Source: Nevskia ramosa DSM 11499 | GTDB taxonomy: Bacteria; Pseudomonadota; Gammaproteobacteria; Nevskiales; Nevskiaceae | DNA: 64,000 bases | Reading direction: 5' to 3' | NCBI RefSeq assembly: GCF_000420645.1 | Contig: NZ_ATVI01000012.1 | Location: forward strand, 124,001 to 188,000 | Shown here: piece by piece, positions 43,483 to 51,661 of the stretch | Numbering within the stretch: position 1 is the first letter of the stretch | Layout: each line of letters begins with the position of its first letter | Notes under the pieces: model-generated | The model's database searches: none | What the model saw: only the letters and a program-made list of their open reading frames with translations | Told to the model about the DNA's origin: nothing | Translations under genes and position numbers: made by a program

Positions 43483-43920
43483 ATGCGTCGGATGTCCAAC
43501 CACGCGGTAGACGACGGTGATGACGAAGACCATGGCATCGACCTGGCGCCGATGCTGGATTTCGTCCTCAACCTGCTGATCTTTTTCATCATCACCGCGA
43601 TCTTCGTCAAAGAGGTCGGCCTGACCCTGTCGACGCCGCCGCCGAACAACAAGGCGAAGAAGACCGACAACGACGATACGACGATGTATATCGCGGTGCG
43701 CGCCAATGGCGACATCGTGGTCGACCAGCGTCTGATCGACAAAGGCTCGGTGCGCCCGAACGTCGAGCGCTTCAAGGGCGAAAAGCCGGAAGGCTCGGTG
43801 ATCATCGTGGCGAACACCAAGGCACCGACCGGCATCGTCGTCGGCGTCATGGATGAAGTCCGTCAGGGTGGCATCACCAACGTTTCGATTGCGCCGACGA
43901 CGACCAACAGAACCCAGTAG
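43483..43920 (+). CDS. exbD: ExbD-type biopolymer transport protein (first copy)
   Basis: This 145-residue protein has a cytoplasmic N-tail, one TM segment (MLDFVLNLLIFFIITAIFV) carrying the conserved proton-path Asp in DLAPMLDF, and a periplasmic ExbD/TolR domain (TMYIAVRANGDIVVDQRL; VMDEVRQGGITNVSIA). It pairs with ExbB to harvest the proton gradient for TonB. It is paralogous to the next gene. Confidence 0.9.
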   Translation: MRRMSNHAVDDGDDEDHGIDLAPMLDFVLNLLIFFIITAIFVKEVGLTLSTPPPNNKAKKTDNDDTTMYIAVRANGDIVVDQRLIDKGSVRPNVERFKGEKPEGSVIIVANTKAPTGIVVGVMDEVRQGGITNVSIAPTTTNRTQ

Positions 43921-43958
43921 CCCTGTGCAGTAGCACTGAGTAAGGACGAGCGAAAGCC

Positions 43959-44366
43959 ATGCTGCCTCAAAGACACGATCACGACGAAGAGCACCACGGC
44001 ATCGACTTGGCGCCGATGCTGGACTTCGTTTTCAACCTGCTGATCTTTTTCATCATCATCACGTCCTTCGTCAAGCAGTCGGGCGTCAAGGTCGTTCCGA
44101 CCGACGCCAAGACGGCCGAGCATCGTGACTCCGGCAACATCCTGATTGCGGTCCGTGCCAATGGCGAGATCTGGATGGATCGCAAGAAAGTGTCCTTGCC
44201 GGAAGTGCGGGCCATGGTCGAGCGCATGCATGCCGAACGTCCGGACGACACGGTGGTGATCCAGGCCGACAAGATGTCGGAGAGCGGGATCATGAGCAAA
44301 GTCATGGAGCAGGTACAGGCGGGCGGCATTCTGACCGTATCGGTCGGCACCAAGGGCAAGGTGTAA
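43959..44366 (+). CDS. exbD: ExbD-type biopolymer transport protein (second copy)
   Basis: This 135-residue paralog of the preceding ExbD shares HGIDLAPMLDFVFNLLIFFII and the periplasmic block ILIAVRANGEIWMDRKKV...VMEQVQAGGILTVSVGTKG. The conserved Asp in the TM segment is present, so both copies can be functional. ExbD proteins act as dimers in the motor; two genes raise the possibility of a heterodimer. It is 4 bases before tonB. Confidence 0.9.
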   Translation: MLPQRHDHDEEHHGIDLAPMLDFVFNLLIFFIIITSFVKQSGVKVVPTDAKTAEHRDSGNILIAVRANGEIWMDRKKVSLPEVRAMVERMHAERPDDTVVIQADKMSESGIMSKVMEQVQAGGILTVSVGTKGKV

Positions 44367-44370
44367 GCAC

Positions 44371-45024
44371 ATGGCAAGCACTCCAATGCCGCGTGGCACC
44401 ACCACGCAGAACCCCATCCGCTTCATTCCGGCGCTCTGTGTCGGCCTGAGCGTCATCGTCGGCATGTTCTGGCTGCTGCACACGCTGATCACCCACAGCA
44501 GTGTCGCGGTCGGTGCGCTGGAAGTACTGCCGACCATCGACTTCGTGCGCCTGAAGAAGAGCTTCGAAGTGGAGACCCGCGAGCGCAAGCCGCCACCGGA
44601 ACTGCCGCAGAAGGAAGTGGCGCCGGAAGTGCCGACCCAGCGGATGACCGTGGAAGGCCCGAGTGCGGCTGGCGTCAACATCGGCCAGATCAAGGTCGAC
44701 AAGGACGTGGCCAAGAACACCGGCTTCGCGCTGTCGGCTTCCGACGGTGAATACCTGCCGATCGTCAAGGTCGCGCCGCTCTATCCGAGCAGCGCACTGA
44801 GCCGTGGCATCGAAGGCTATGTACTGCTCGAATTCACGGTGACCGAGACCGGTGCCACGGCCGATCCGGTGATCATCGAATCGAAGCCGCAGGGCATCTT
44901 CGATCAGGCGGCGGCGAAAGCAGTGCTGAAATTCAAGTACAAGCCGCGCGTCGAGAACGGCCTGCCGATTCGCGTCCCCGGCGTGCGTCACGTCATCACC
45001 TTCAAGCTGGACAAGAAACGATGA
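44371..45024 (+). CDS. tonB: TonB energy-transducing protein
   Basis: This 217-residue protein has one N-terminal TM helix (about 20-40), a short Pro/Glu/Lys spacer (ERKPPPELPQKEVAPEVPTQ) and a C-terminal TonB domain (about 125-215) starting LPIVKVAPLYPSSALSRGIEG with YVLLEFTVTETG. The spacer is much shorter than in E. coli TonB, as in TonB2-type proteins. Its stop overlaps the TPR gene start by ATGA. Confidence 0.9.
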   Translation: MASTPMPRGTTTQNPIRFIPALCVGLSVIVGMFWLLHTLITHSSVAVGALEVLPTIDFVRLKKSFEVETRERKPPPELPQKEVAPEVPTQRMTVEGPSAAGVNIGQIKVDKDVAKNTGFALSASDGEYLPIVKVAPLYPSSALSRGIEGYVLLEFTVTETGATADPVIIESKPQGIFDQAAAKAVLKFKYKPRVENGLPIRVPGVRHVITFKLDKKR

Positions 45025-46334
45025 GCACTGGCAGCAGCCTCTCGATGACCAAGCGAACCCGAGCGATGGCCCTGGCCATTGCGCTGGGCCTGTCGGCCTG
45101 TGCGATGACGGTGCAAGCGGCCGACGACAAGAAGGCCAGCGTCAAGCCGCAGACCAAGGTCACCCAGACCCTGAGTCAGGCCACCTACAAGCAGATGGAA
45201 GTCGCTCAGAAAGCGTTCGAAGCCAAGGACTACAAGGGTGCGGAAGCCGCGCTCAACGTCCTCAAGGCCAAGTACGAAAAGCTCAACGACTACGAAAAGG
45301 CCACGCTGTGGGTGCAGTACGCGGCGATCTACCGCACCACGGAAGACAACAAGAAAGCCATCGAGGCGTACACCAACGTCCTCAAGCAGGCCAACCTGCC
45401 GGACGGTCTGCGTGACAACTCGCTGTTTGCACTGGCTCAGACCTACTTCCTGCTCGAGGACTATCCGAAAGCGATCCGGATCCTCGACAAGTGGTTTTCG
45501 GTGGTGTCCGACGTGCAGCCGGATGCCTACATCCTCTACGCCCAGGCTTACTACCAGCAGCAGAAGTACGCCGAAGCCAAGGCGCCGATCCTGAAGGCGC
45601 TGACGGTGGCCAAGGCGCGCAACCAGGAGCCGAAGGAAAACTGGCTCGGCCTGCTGCGTGCCGTCTTCTTCGAACTGAAGGACTACCCGAGCGCGATCCG
45701 GGTGATGGAGATTCTCGCCAGCACCTATCCGAAAGACACCTACTTCATCCAGCTCTCGGGCCTCTACGGTCTGCAGGGCAATCAGCGCAAGCAGCTGAAC
45801 GTCATGCATGCAGCCTACAAGGGTGGCTTCATCACCAATGCCGGCGACGTGCTGAATCTGGCCCGTCTGTACCTGGCCGAAGAAGCGCCGCAGCAGGCGG
45901 TCAACCTGATCACTGCGCGGATGAAGGACAAGCTCATTCCGCTCAACGCCGAGAACCTGCAGCTGCTCGCCCAGGCGCTGGCGATTGCCAAGGAAACCGA
46001 GCGCTCGATCCCGGTGCTGGTCAAGCTGTCGTCGCTGACCGGGGAGTCGAAGCACTACAACTTCCTGGGCCAGGCCTACTCGCAGACTGGCGAGTGGTCG
46101 AAAGCCGCCGACGCCTATGCCGCAGCCCTCAAGGGTGCCAACGTCTCGAATCCCGGCAGCCTGAACATGCAGCTCGGCACCGTGCTCTACAACAGCGGCA
46201 AGCTCGCAGAAGCCAAACAGGCGTTCTCGCAAGCTTCCGGATCCGAGTCCCAGACCGAAGCCGCTGCCAACTGGGTCAAATTCATCAACACCGAAATCGA
46301 ACGCAATCAGGCCCTCAGAGCTCGCGCCGGATAG
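45021..46334 (+). CDS. Periplasmic TPR-repeat protein of the TonB operon
   Basis: This 437-residue protein has a signal peptide (IALGLSACAMTVQA) and at least six tetratricopeptide-like repeats, for example QKAFEAKDYKGAEAALNVLK, AQTYFLLEDYPKAIRILDKW and LGQAYSQTGEWSKAADAYAA. It is the usual last member of DUF3450-TtpC-ExbB-ExbD-TonB operons. It probably acts as a periplasmic adaptor linking TonB to receptors or peptidoglycan. Coupled to tonB by ATGA. Confidence 0.87.
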   Translation: MSTGSSLSMTKRTRAMALAIALGLSACAMTVQAADDKKASVKPQTKVTQTLSQATYKQMEVAQKAFEAKDYKGAEAALNVLKAKYEKLNDYEKATLWVQYAAIYRTTEDNKKAIEAYTNVLKQANLPDGLRDNSLFALAQTYFLLEDYPKAIRILDKWFSVVSDVQPDAYILYAQAYYQQQKYAEAKAPILKALTVAKARNQEPKENWLGLLRAVFFELKDYPSAIRVMEILASTYPKDTYFIQLSGLYGLQGNQRKQLNVMHAAYKGGFITNAGDVLNLARLYLAEEAPQQAVNLITARMKDKLIPLNAENLQLLAQALAIAKETERSIPVLVKLSSLTGESKHYNFLGQAYSQTGEWSKAADAYAAALKGANVSNPGSLNMQLGTVLYNSGKLAEAKQAFSQASGSESQTEAAANWVKFINTEIERNQALRARAG

Positions 46335-46386
46335 TTATTGGCGCCAGACAAGCTGGATTGCACCACTGTGCTGAGGAGACGGCCGG

Positions 46387-47151
46387 GTGCAGGCAATCAT
46401 CAAGAAAATCCTGGACCGGTCGGCTAGAACCGCGCTCACAGGCATGCTGGCCAGCCTTGCGCTGCTGGCGTGCTCGCCGCTGGCCAGTCTGGCGGCCGAT
46501 CGCAAACCCGAGAGCAGGAAGATCGCGAAGACGGCGGCTGCGCCTGCTCGCGCAGTGCTGCCATCGTCAACGGTGATTGGCGCGCGCACCAGGGTTCTGG
46601 CGTCCGGTGCGATCGTGCGGCTTGCGCCGCCCGTCAATTACGCAATGCCGTCAGTGCCGAAGCCGGAGCAGTCGCTGGTGCCGGACGTCGCCAGAGATCG
46701 GCCGATGACCACCCTCGAGTACGCCTCGACCCTGAGAGCGCCGCTGGGTCTGCTGCGGGTCAGCTCGTCCTATGGGATGCGCATGCATCCCTTGGCCAAG
46801 CGCGAGCTGTTTCATCAGGGCATCGATTACGCCTCGCCTCTGGGCACGCCGATCCGCGCCGCACAGGATGGCCAGATCAAGGAAATGCAGGGCCGCAAGG
46901 GCTTTGGCTTCGTGGCTCGCATCAGCCACAGCTACGGGGTCGAAACGGTTTATGGCCACATGCTGAAATTCATGCCCGGCCTGAAGCGCGATTCGATAGT
47001 GCGCCGTGGCGACATCATCGGATTCGTCGGCTCGACCGGGCGCTCAACCGGCCCGCATCTGCATTTCGAGGTGCTGGCCAATGGCAAGCAGGTCGATCCG
47101 CTGCGATTGACCATGGCTTTCGCACCCGATCGTCTGTTGTCGATGAAATGA
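46387..47151 (+). CDS. M23-family zinc peptidase (murein endopeptidase type)
   Basis: This 254-residue protein has a signal sequence (MLASLALLACSPLASLA) and a C-terminal LytM/M23 domain. The zinc and catalytic residues are visible in HQGIDYASPLGTPI, VYGHML and GRSTGPHLHFEV. All metal ligands are present, so it should be an active peptidoglycan hydrolase rather than an EnvC-like activator. The start is GTG at 46387 with a GAGGAG about 10 bases upstream. It follows the TPR gene by 52 bases and may remodel the wall for the TonB machine (inference). Confidence 0.87.
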   Translation: MQAIIKKILDRSARTALTGMLASLALLACSPLASLAADRKPESRKIAKTAAAPARAVLPSSTVIGARTRVLASGAIVRLAPPVNYAMPSVPKPEQSLVPDVARDRPMTTLEYASTLRAPLGLLRVSSSYGMRMHPLAKRELFHQGIDYASPLGTPIRAAQDGQIKEMQGRKGFGFVARISHSYGVETVYGHMLKFMPGLKRDSIVRRGDIIGFVGSTGRSTGPHLHFEVLANGKQVDPLRLTMAFAPDRLLSMK

Positions 47152-47216
47152 ACGAAATGGAGTGCTCCTGAACGGAGCGTCTCCATCGTCGGAAAGTATT
47201 TGCGAGTGATTGGTAG

Positions 47217-47945
47217 CTAGCGCAGCTGGTTTCCGCGGCCAGCTCGCGGGGGCTTCTGCTCAAGTCGTTCGGCGACTTTTTCGAGGCGGGAGACCAGCGT
47301 TTCCAGCGCCGCTGCGGGTTGGCTTGGAACCGGATGGGCCAGCATGCCGCGGTAGACGACGGTAGCAATGCCTTCGGCTACTTCGTCCGGCGAGAAATCG
47401 CCTTCGCCGCGCAAGAAGGCCCAGGTTCGATGTTCGATGCAGCCGTGCAGCATGTCTCGCATCAGAGTGGGCGAGACATCGGCGTGAAATTCGCCGCTGG
47501 CGATCGCGTCCTTGCAGATCTGCAGGGTTTCACGGGTGAAGTGACGGTTCAGTTCGAAGAATGGAGTGCTGCGGTAGTTCGGATCGGGGCGCAGTTCCAT
47601 CAGCATGAAGCGGCTCAACACCGGTTCGCGCTTGATGATCGACAGCGTTCGCCAGGCGACGTGCCGCAGCTTGTTCTGGGTGCCGCTGATCCCATCCAGG
47701 TGGGAATCGGCGGTGAGTTGCTCGCCAAACCAGAGTTCGGCGACTTTCACCAGCAGGTCGCGCTTGTTCTGGAAGTAGCGGTAGATCGTGCCTTCGACGA
47801 TGCCGGCCTGGCGGGCGATATCGGCAAGCAGGATTTTTTCGTAACCCTTTTCCGAGATGATTTGTCTGGCCGCGTTGAGGATGTCGGCAGTGCGATCGTC
47901 GATCGATAGACGGGTCGCGGTCTTGCGGGTTGCTGGCTTGGCCAT
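47217..47945 (-). CDS. TetR-family transcriptional regulator
   Basis: This 242-residue repressor-type protein has an N-terminal HTH (about 18-65; ADILNAARQIISEKGYEKILLADIARQAGIVEGTIYRYFQNK), a helical ligand domain and a Pro/Arg-rich tail. It is divergent from the CoA-dehydratase operon across a very AT-rich 170-base region, so it most likely controls that operon, with an acyl- or aryl-CoA as plausible ligand (inference from position). Confidence 0.87.
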   Translation of the reverse strand: MAKPATRKTATRLSIDDRTADILNAARQIISEKGYEKILLADIARQAGIVEGTIYRYFQNKRDLLVKVAELWFGEQLTADSHLDGISGTQNKLRHVAWRTLSIIKREPVLSRFMLMELRPDPNYRSTPFFELNRHFTRETLQICKDAIASGEFHADVSPTLMRDMLHGCIEHRTWAFLRGEGDFSPDEVAEGIATVVYRGMLAHPVPSQPAAALETLVSRLEKVAERLEQKPPRAGRGNQLR

Positions 47946-48112
47946 CTAGAGCATTTCCGGGGTTGTTAATGAATTCAATTCACTTAATTTTATCGCTTTC
48001 ATTTTATTGATTTTATTGATTATTTTATTAAATAAAGTTGATTTAATGAAATTTTGTTGACACAAGTTCAAAGCGGCGCATAGTATGGTTCCATATCATC
48101 ACAGGACGAGCA
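47946..48112. promoter_or_regulatory. AT-rich divergent control region with tandem TTTTATTGA repeats
   Basis: This region is far more AT-rich than the rest of the window. It contains TTTTATTGA twice in tandem (48002-48010 and 48011-48019), followed by a related TATTTTATTA. The TetR regulator and probably a nucleoid protein would bind here. Confidence 0.6.
48057..48086 (+). promoter_or_regulatory. Sigma-70-type promoter of the CoA-dehydratase operon
   Basis: A perfect -35 box TTGACA (48057-48062), 18-base spacer and -10 box TAGTAT (48081-48086) are seen. The predicted transcription start near 48093 leaves a leader of only about 20-30 bases before the first gene. Confidence 0.7.
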
Positions 48113-49327
48113 TTGCCGATCATGGCTGTTGACCTCACAGTGGCGTCGATTTTCTCCGCTTTCGAAGCAGCGGCGGAAAATCCGCTGGCCAGTTCCAAAG
48201 CTTGGAAGGCTGCGCATGGCACGCCGGTCGTAGGTTCGTTTCCGATGCATTTTCCGGGCGAGCTGGCTCATGCTGCTGGCGCGCTACCGGTAATCCTGCA
48301 GGAAAACCACGAACCGATCACTGTCGGTCACGGCATGATCTATCCGTTCTACTGCGGTTACACACGCAGTGTCGTCGATCAGGCCTGCAAGGGTGACTAC
48401 GATTTTCTCGACGCGATCATGTTCGGCGATCACTGCGTGCAGGTGCTCGGCGCTGCCGACGTGGTTCGCGCCAAGTTGCCGAACACCCGCGTGCACTTCT
48501 ATCAGCTCATCTCGTCGATGAGCGATCCCTGGAGCCTGAGCCGCGCGCGCGAAACTTTCGCCGGACTCAAGGAGGGGCTCGAGGAAATGATCGGCCATCC
48601 GATCGACGATGAAGCCACGCGCGCCAGCATTCGCCTGTTCAACAGGAACCGGCAGTTGCTGCGCCGCCTCTACGAGATGCGCCGTGCCGGCACGGCGAAC
48701 CTGACCGCCAAGCAGATGCAGCTCGCCGTGAAGTCGAGCATGGTCATGGACAAGGCCACGCACAACGCGCTGCTCGAAGATCTGGTTGCCGAGCTTGAGG
48801 CCGGTTCGGCGGAGCGTCAGCGCGGCGTTCGCGTTTATCTGTCCGGCCATTTCTGCCAGGCACCGAAGCTCGGCATTCTCGATCTGATCGAGTCTTGCGG
48901 TGGCATCGTCGTCGACGACGATCTCTATCACGGCCAGCGCTATATCTCGACCGATGTCGACGAGACCGGTGACCCGCTCGATGCGCTCGCCAAGTGGTAT
49001 CTGGAGCGCAATCTGAAAGTGCCGTGCCCGACGCGCGTCGACCAGAACGCCGACTGGGAAACTTATCTGCTCGATGCGATGGCCAAGAGCAAGGCTGACG
49101 GCATGATCGTGCTGATGGCCAAGTTCTGCGAACCGCACATGTACTACTACCCCGAGATCAAGGAAGCCTTCGAAGCGAAGGGCGTGCCGCATCTGCTGAT
49201 CGAGACCGAGCACGAGACCACAGCGCTTGAGGGCATTCGCACTCGCGTCGAAACCTTTCTCGAAATCGTCAAGCGCCAAGCCCGCGCAAAGTCCGCAACA
49301 CGCAGCGTCGAAACCGGAGCCGTCTGA
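48113..49327 (+). CDS. 2-hydroxyacyl-CoA dehydratase / benzoyl-CoA reductase family subunit (BcrC/HgdB-like)
   Basis: This Fe-S subunit of about 404 residues belongs to an ATP-driven radical CoA enzyme. HgdB/BcrC-type blocks include FPMHFPGELAHAAGALPVIL, FYCGYTRSVVDQACKGDYDFLD, SGHFCQAPKLGILDLIESCG and KFCEPHMYYYP. The Cys in these are candidate 4Fe-4S ligands. TTG at 48113 has AGGA 6 bases upstream; ATG at 48122 is the alternative but is 15 bases from it. The stop overlaps the next start by one base. It works with the next two gene products. Confidence 0.82.
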   Translation: MPIMAVDLTVASIFSAFEAAAENPLASSKAWKAAHGTPVVGSFPMHFPGELAHAAGALPVILQENHEPITVGHGMIYPFYCGYTRSVVDQACKGDYDFLDAIMFGDHCVQVLGAADVVRAKLPNTRVHFYQLISSMSDPWSLSRARETFAGLKEGLEEMIGHPIDDEATRASIRLFNRNRQLLRRLYEMRRAGTANLTAKQMQLAVKSSMVMDKATHNALLEDLVAELEAGSAERQRGVRVYLSGHFCQAPKLGILDLIESCGGIVVDDDLYHGQRYISTDVDETGDPLDALAKWYLERNLKVPCPTRVDQNADWETYLLDAMAKSKADGMIVLMAKFCEPHMYYYPEIKEAFEAKGVPHLLIETEHETTALEGIRTRVETFLEIVKRQARAKSATRSVETGAV

Positions 49328-50691
49328 TGAGCAACTTCTTCAATGCAGCCGAAGTGCCGGTCGTGAAGGCCAACCGCCTGCAGTCCTCGTCGCTGAACAA
49401 CCGCATGGTCAACGACTACTGGACCGAAGTCTTCAATGCGAAGGCTGAAGGCAAGCTGGTCTGCTGGTACGAGGGCGTGGCGATCAATCCGCTGATGCAG
49501 GCCGCGGACATCCGCTGGGTGCACGGCGAAGCCTGGTCTGCGCTGCTCGCGGCACGCAACAACGAAGGCCCGGCGCAGGAAGCCGCCGAAAGCCGTGGCT
49601 ACATGAAGGAACTGTGCTCCTACGCGCGCACGCACATCGGCTGCGGCGTGCTGGCCCAGAACCGTGGCGTCGAAGCCTCGGGTTCGAGCTTCAGCGACGC
49701 CCTCGGTGCCGGCCTGCTCGGCGAGCGGGTGCCGGCGCCGGACATGTTCATCAGCGCCTATCCGTATTGCAGCACCGGCCAGCAGTGGGACGAGATGCTG
49801 TTCCGCCTGTTCGGCAAGAAGATTCCGATCTTCAACATCTCGGTGCCGTGGGTCTGGGGCAACAAGAAGGACGCTGGTTACCTGACCGGTGCCGAATTCA
49901 AGGAAGCGACCGCCTACATGGTTCGCCAGTTGAAGGAGTGCATCAAGTGGATCGAAGTGCAGACCGGCAAGAAGTACGACTACGACAAGTTGTCGGAAAT
50001 CATGGCCTACACCAAGAAGGCCGGTGAGCTGCGCATGGAAGCCATCGACATGTGCGCGGTGAAGCCGGCACCTGCCAGCTTCTTCGACTGGACCACCAGC
50101 CTGGCACCGGTGAACTTCGTGCCAGGCGGCCCGCAGATCGTCAGCTACTTTGAAACCGTGAAGGCGGAAATCGCCGAGCGTGTGCGGGTCGGCGAGGGTG
50201 CGATTCCGAACGAGAAGTACCGTCTGTTCTGGGACGGCATCATGAACTGGAACAAGATCGGCTGGCTGGCGAACAAGTTCGCCGGCTACAACGCGACCAT
50301 GGTCGCCGGTCGCTACACGCACATGGGTTTCTGGCACGAGCACGAGTGCATCGACGTCAACGATCCGCTCGAAGGCATGGCGATCAACTACCTCGTCTGC
50401 CCGATCAATCTGTCGGCGCCGTTGATGATTGAAGAGATTATCAAGCTGTGCAAGAAATTCGAAATCGACGGCATGGTGCTGCACGCTGCGCGTACCTGCC
50501 GCGCCTTCTCGAATCCGCAGTATCTGATTGCCGATGCAGTGCAGAAGCGCCTCGGCATTCCGGTCGCGATGATCGAAGGCGACATGGTCGATGAATCGTT
50601 CTACAAGGACGAATTGGTCAATGCCCGCCTCGAAGCGATGATGGAAGCGATCGAAGGCAAGAAGCGCATGATCATTCCGCACGCAGCCTGA
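49327..50691 (+). CDS. 2-hydroxyacyl-CoA dehydratase / benzoyl-CoA reductase family subunit (BcrB/HgdA-like)
   Basis: This 454-residue second Fe-S subunit has landmarks YEGVAINPLMQAADIRWVHGE, YARTHIGCGVLAQNRG, LFWDGIMNWNKIGWLANKF and the C-terminal VLHAARTCRAFSNPQYLIAD, with Cys that may bind the cluster. It has no signal peptide or TM segment. With the preceding subunit it would form the heterodimer that takes a single electron from the activator and either dehydrates a 2-hydroxyacyl-CoA or reduces an aryl- or enoyl-CoA. The sequence does not decide which. Confidence 0.82.
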   Translation: MSNFFNAAEVPVVKANRLQSSSLNNRMVNDYWTEVFNAKAEGKLVCWYEGVAINPLMQAADIRWVHGEAWSALLAARNNEGPAQEAAESRGYMKELCSYARTHIGCGVLAQNRGVEASGSSFSDALGAGLLGERVPAPDMFISAYPYCSTGQQWDEMLFRLFGKKIPIFNISVPWVWGNKKDAGYLTGAEFKEATAYMVRQLKECIKWIEVQTGKKYDYDKLSEIMAYTKKAGELRMEAIDMCAVKPAPASFFDWTTSLAPVNFVPGGPQIVSYFETVKAEIAERVRVGEGAIPNEKYRLFWDGIMNWNKIGWLANKFAGYNATMVAGRYTHMGFWHEHECIDVNDPLEGMAINYLVCPINLSAPLMIEEIIKLCKKFEIDGMVLHAARTCRAFSNPQYLIADAVQKRLGIPVAMIEGDMVDESFYKDELVNARLEAMMEAIEGKKRMIIPHAA

Positions 50692-50735
50692 TCGATCATC
50701 GACGCAGTCGCTCACCCTTTGAACCGGAGATCGCC

Positions 50736-51653
50736 ATGAAGCAGTACGTGATGGGCATCGACTTCGGATCGACCACGTCCAAGACCGTGATCCTGGACAT
50801 GGAAGGCGTGATCGTGGCGTCGGCCGTGTCGCACAAGGGTTCGGTCAGCGATGAAGGTGCGAAGGCTTCGATTGCCGAAGCACTGGCGATCGCGGGTATC
50901 GCCCAGCGCGACGTGATCCGTGCAGTCAGCACCGGCTATGGCCGGCGCATGCTCGAAGTTTCCGACAAGTCCTACACCGAGATCACCTGCCACGCGCGCG
51001 GCGCGATCGCGATGGTCCCGAGCGCCAAACTGGTGATCGACATCGGCGGTCAGGACTCCAAGGTCATCGCCGTCGATCCGCAAGGTCTGGTTTCGCAGTT
51101 CGCGATGAACGATCGCTGTGCGGCCGGGACCGGCAAGTTTCTCGAAGCCCTGGCCCGCGCCGTGGCCGTGCCGCTGGAAGAGATGGGCCCGATGGCGCTC
51201 GAAGCGCGCGAGAACATCATCATCTCCAGCATGTGCGCGACCTTCGCTGAAACCGAAGTCGTGGCGCTGCTTGCCGAAGGCAAGAGCAAGCCGGAAGTGC
51301 TCGGTGCCGTGCATGCAGCGATTGCCAGCCGCATCGTCGGCCTCGTCGCCCGGGTCGGCAAGCGCGAGCCGCTGGTGATGACCGGTGGTGTTGCCCAGAA
51401 TCCGGCTGCGGTCTATCACCTTGAGAAAGCACTCGGCCTGAAGCTGATCATCCCGGAAAATCCGCAGATCGCTGGCGCGCTCGGCGCGGCCTTGATTGCG
51501 CTCGATGAGGCACGTTCGGACCTCGCCGATGCCGCGGATGAAGACGACAAGGTCGACTCCCAGATCGATGCTGCCCGCTGTGGCACTCCGACGTGCACGG
51601 CGCCGAAAGCCAAGGCCGGTGTACAAGTCATTCACGGCCCGCTGAGACACTGA
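50736..51653 (+). CDS. BadF/BadG/BcrA/BcrD-family ATPase (CoA-dehydratase activator, HgdC-like)
   Basis: This 305-residue ASKHA ATPase forms a homodimer around one 4Fe-4S cluster and drives electrons into its partner with ATP. The phosphate-1 loop is MGIDFGSTTSK. Cluster Cys128 (NDRCAAGTGKFLE) and Cys167 (SSMCATFAETEV) are both present, and the adenosine motif is MTGGVAQN. Benzoyl-CoA reductases use two different ATPase subunits; a single one here points to dehydratase-type architecture. A roughly 40-residue acidic/Cys-containing C-terminal extension (CGTPTCTAPK) is unusual. Confidence 0.88.
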   Translation: MKQYVMGIDFGSTTSKTVILDMEGVIVASAVSHKGSVSDEGAKASIAEALAIAGIAQRDVIRAVSTGYGRRMLEVSDKSYTEITCHARGAIAMVPSAKLVIDIGGQDSKVIAVDPQGLVSQFAMNDRCAAGTGKFLEALARAVAVPLEEMGPMALEARENIIISSMCATFAETEVVALLAEGKSKPEVLGAVHAAIASRIVGLVARVGKREPLVMTGGVAQNPAAVYHLEKALGLKLIIPENPQIAGALGAALIALDEARSDLADAADEDDKVDSQIDAARCGTPTCTAPKAKAGVQVIHGPLRH

Positions 51654-51661
51654 GTTCGCAC

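Noticed and set aside
49147-50715. 522-codon antisense frame over the CoA-dehydratase subunit genes
   Set aside because: It is opposite two conserved subunits with Fe-S and CoA-enzyme motifs; the frame is a codon-bias artefact.
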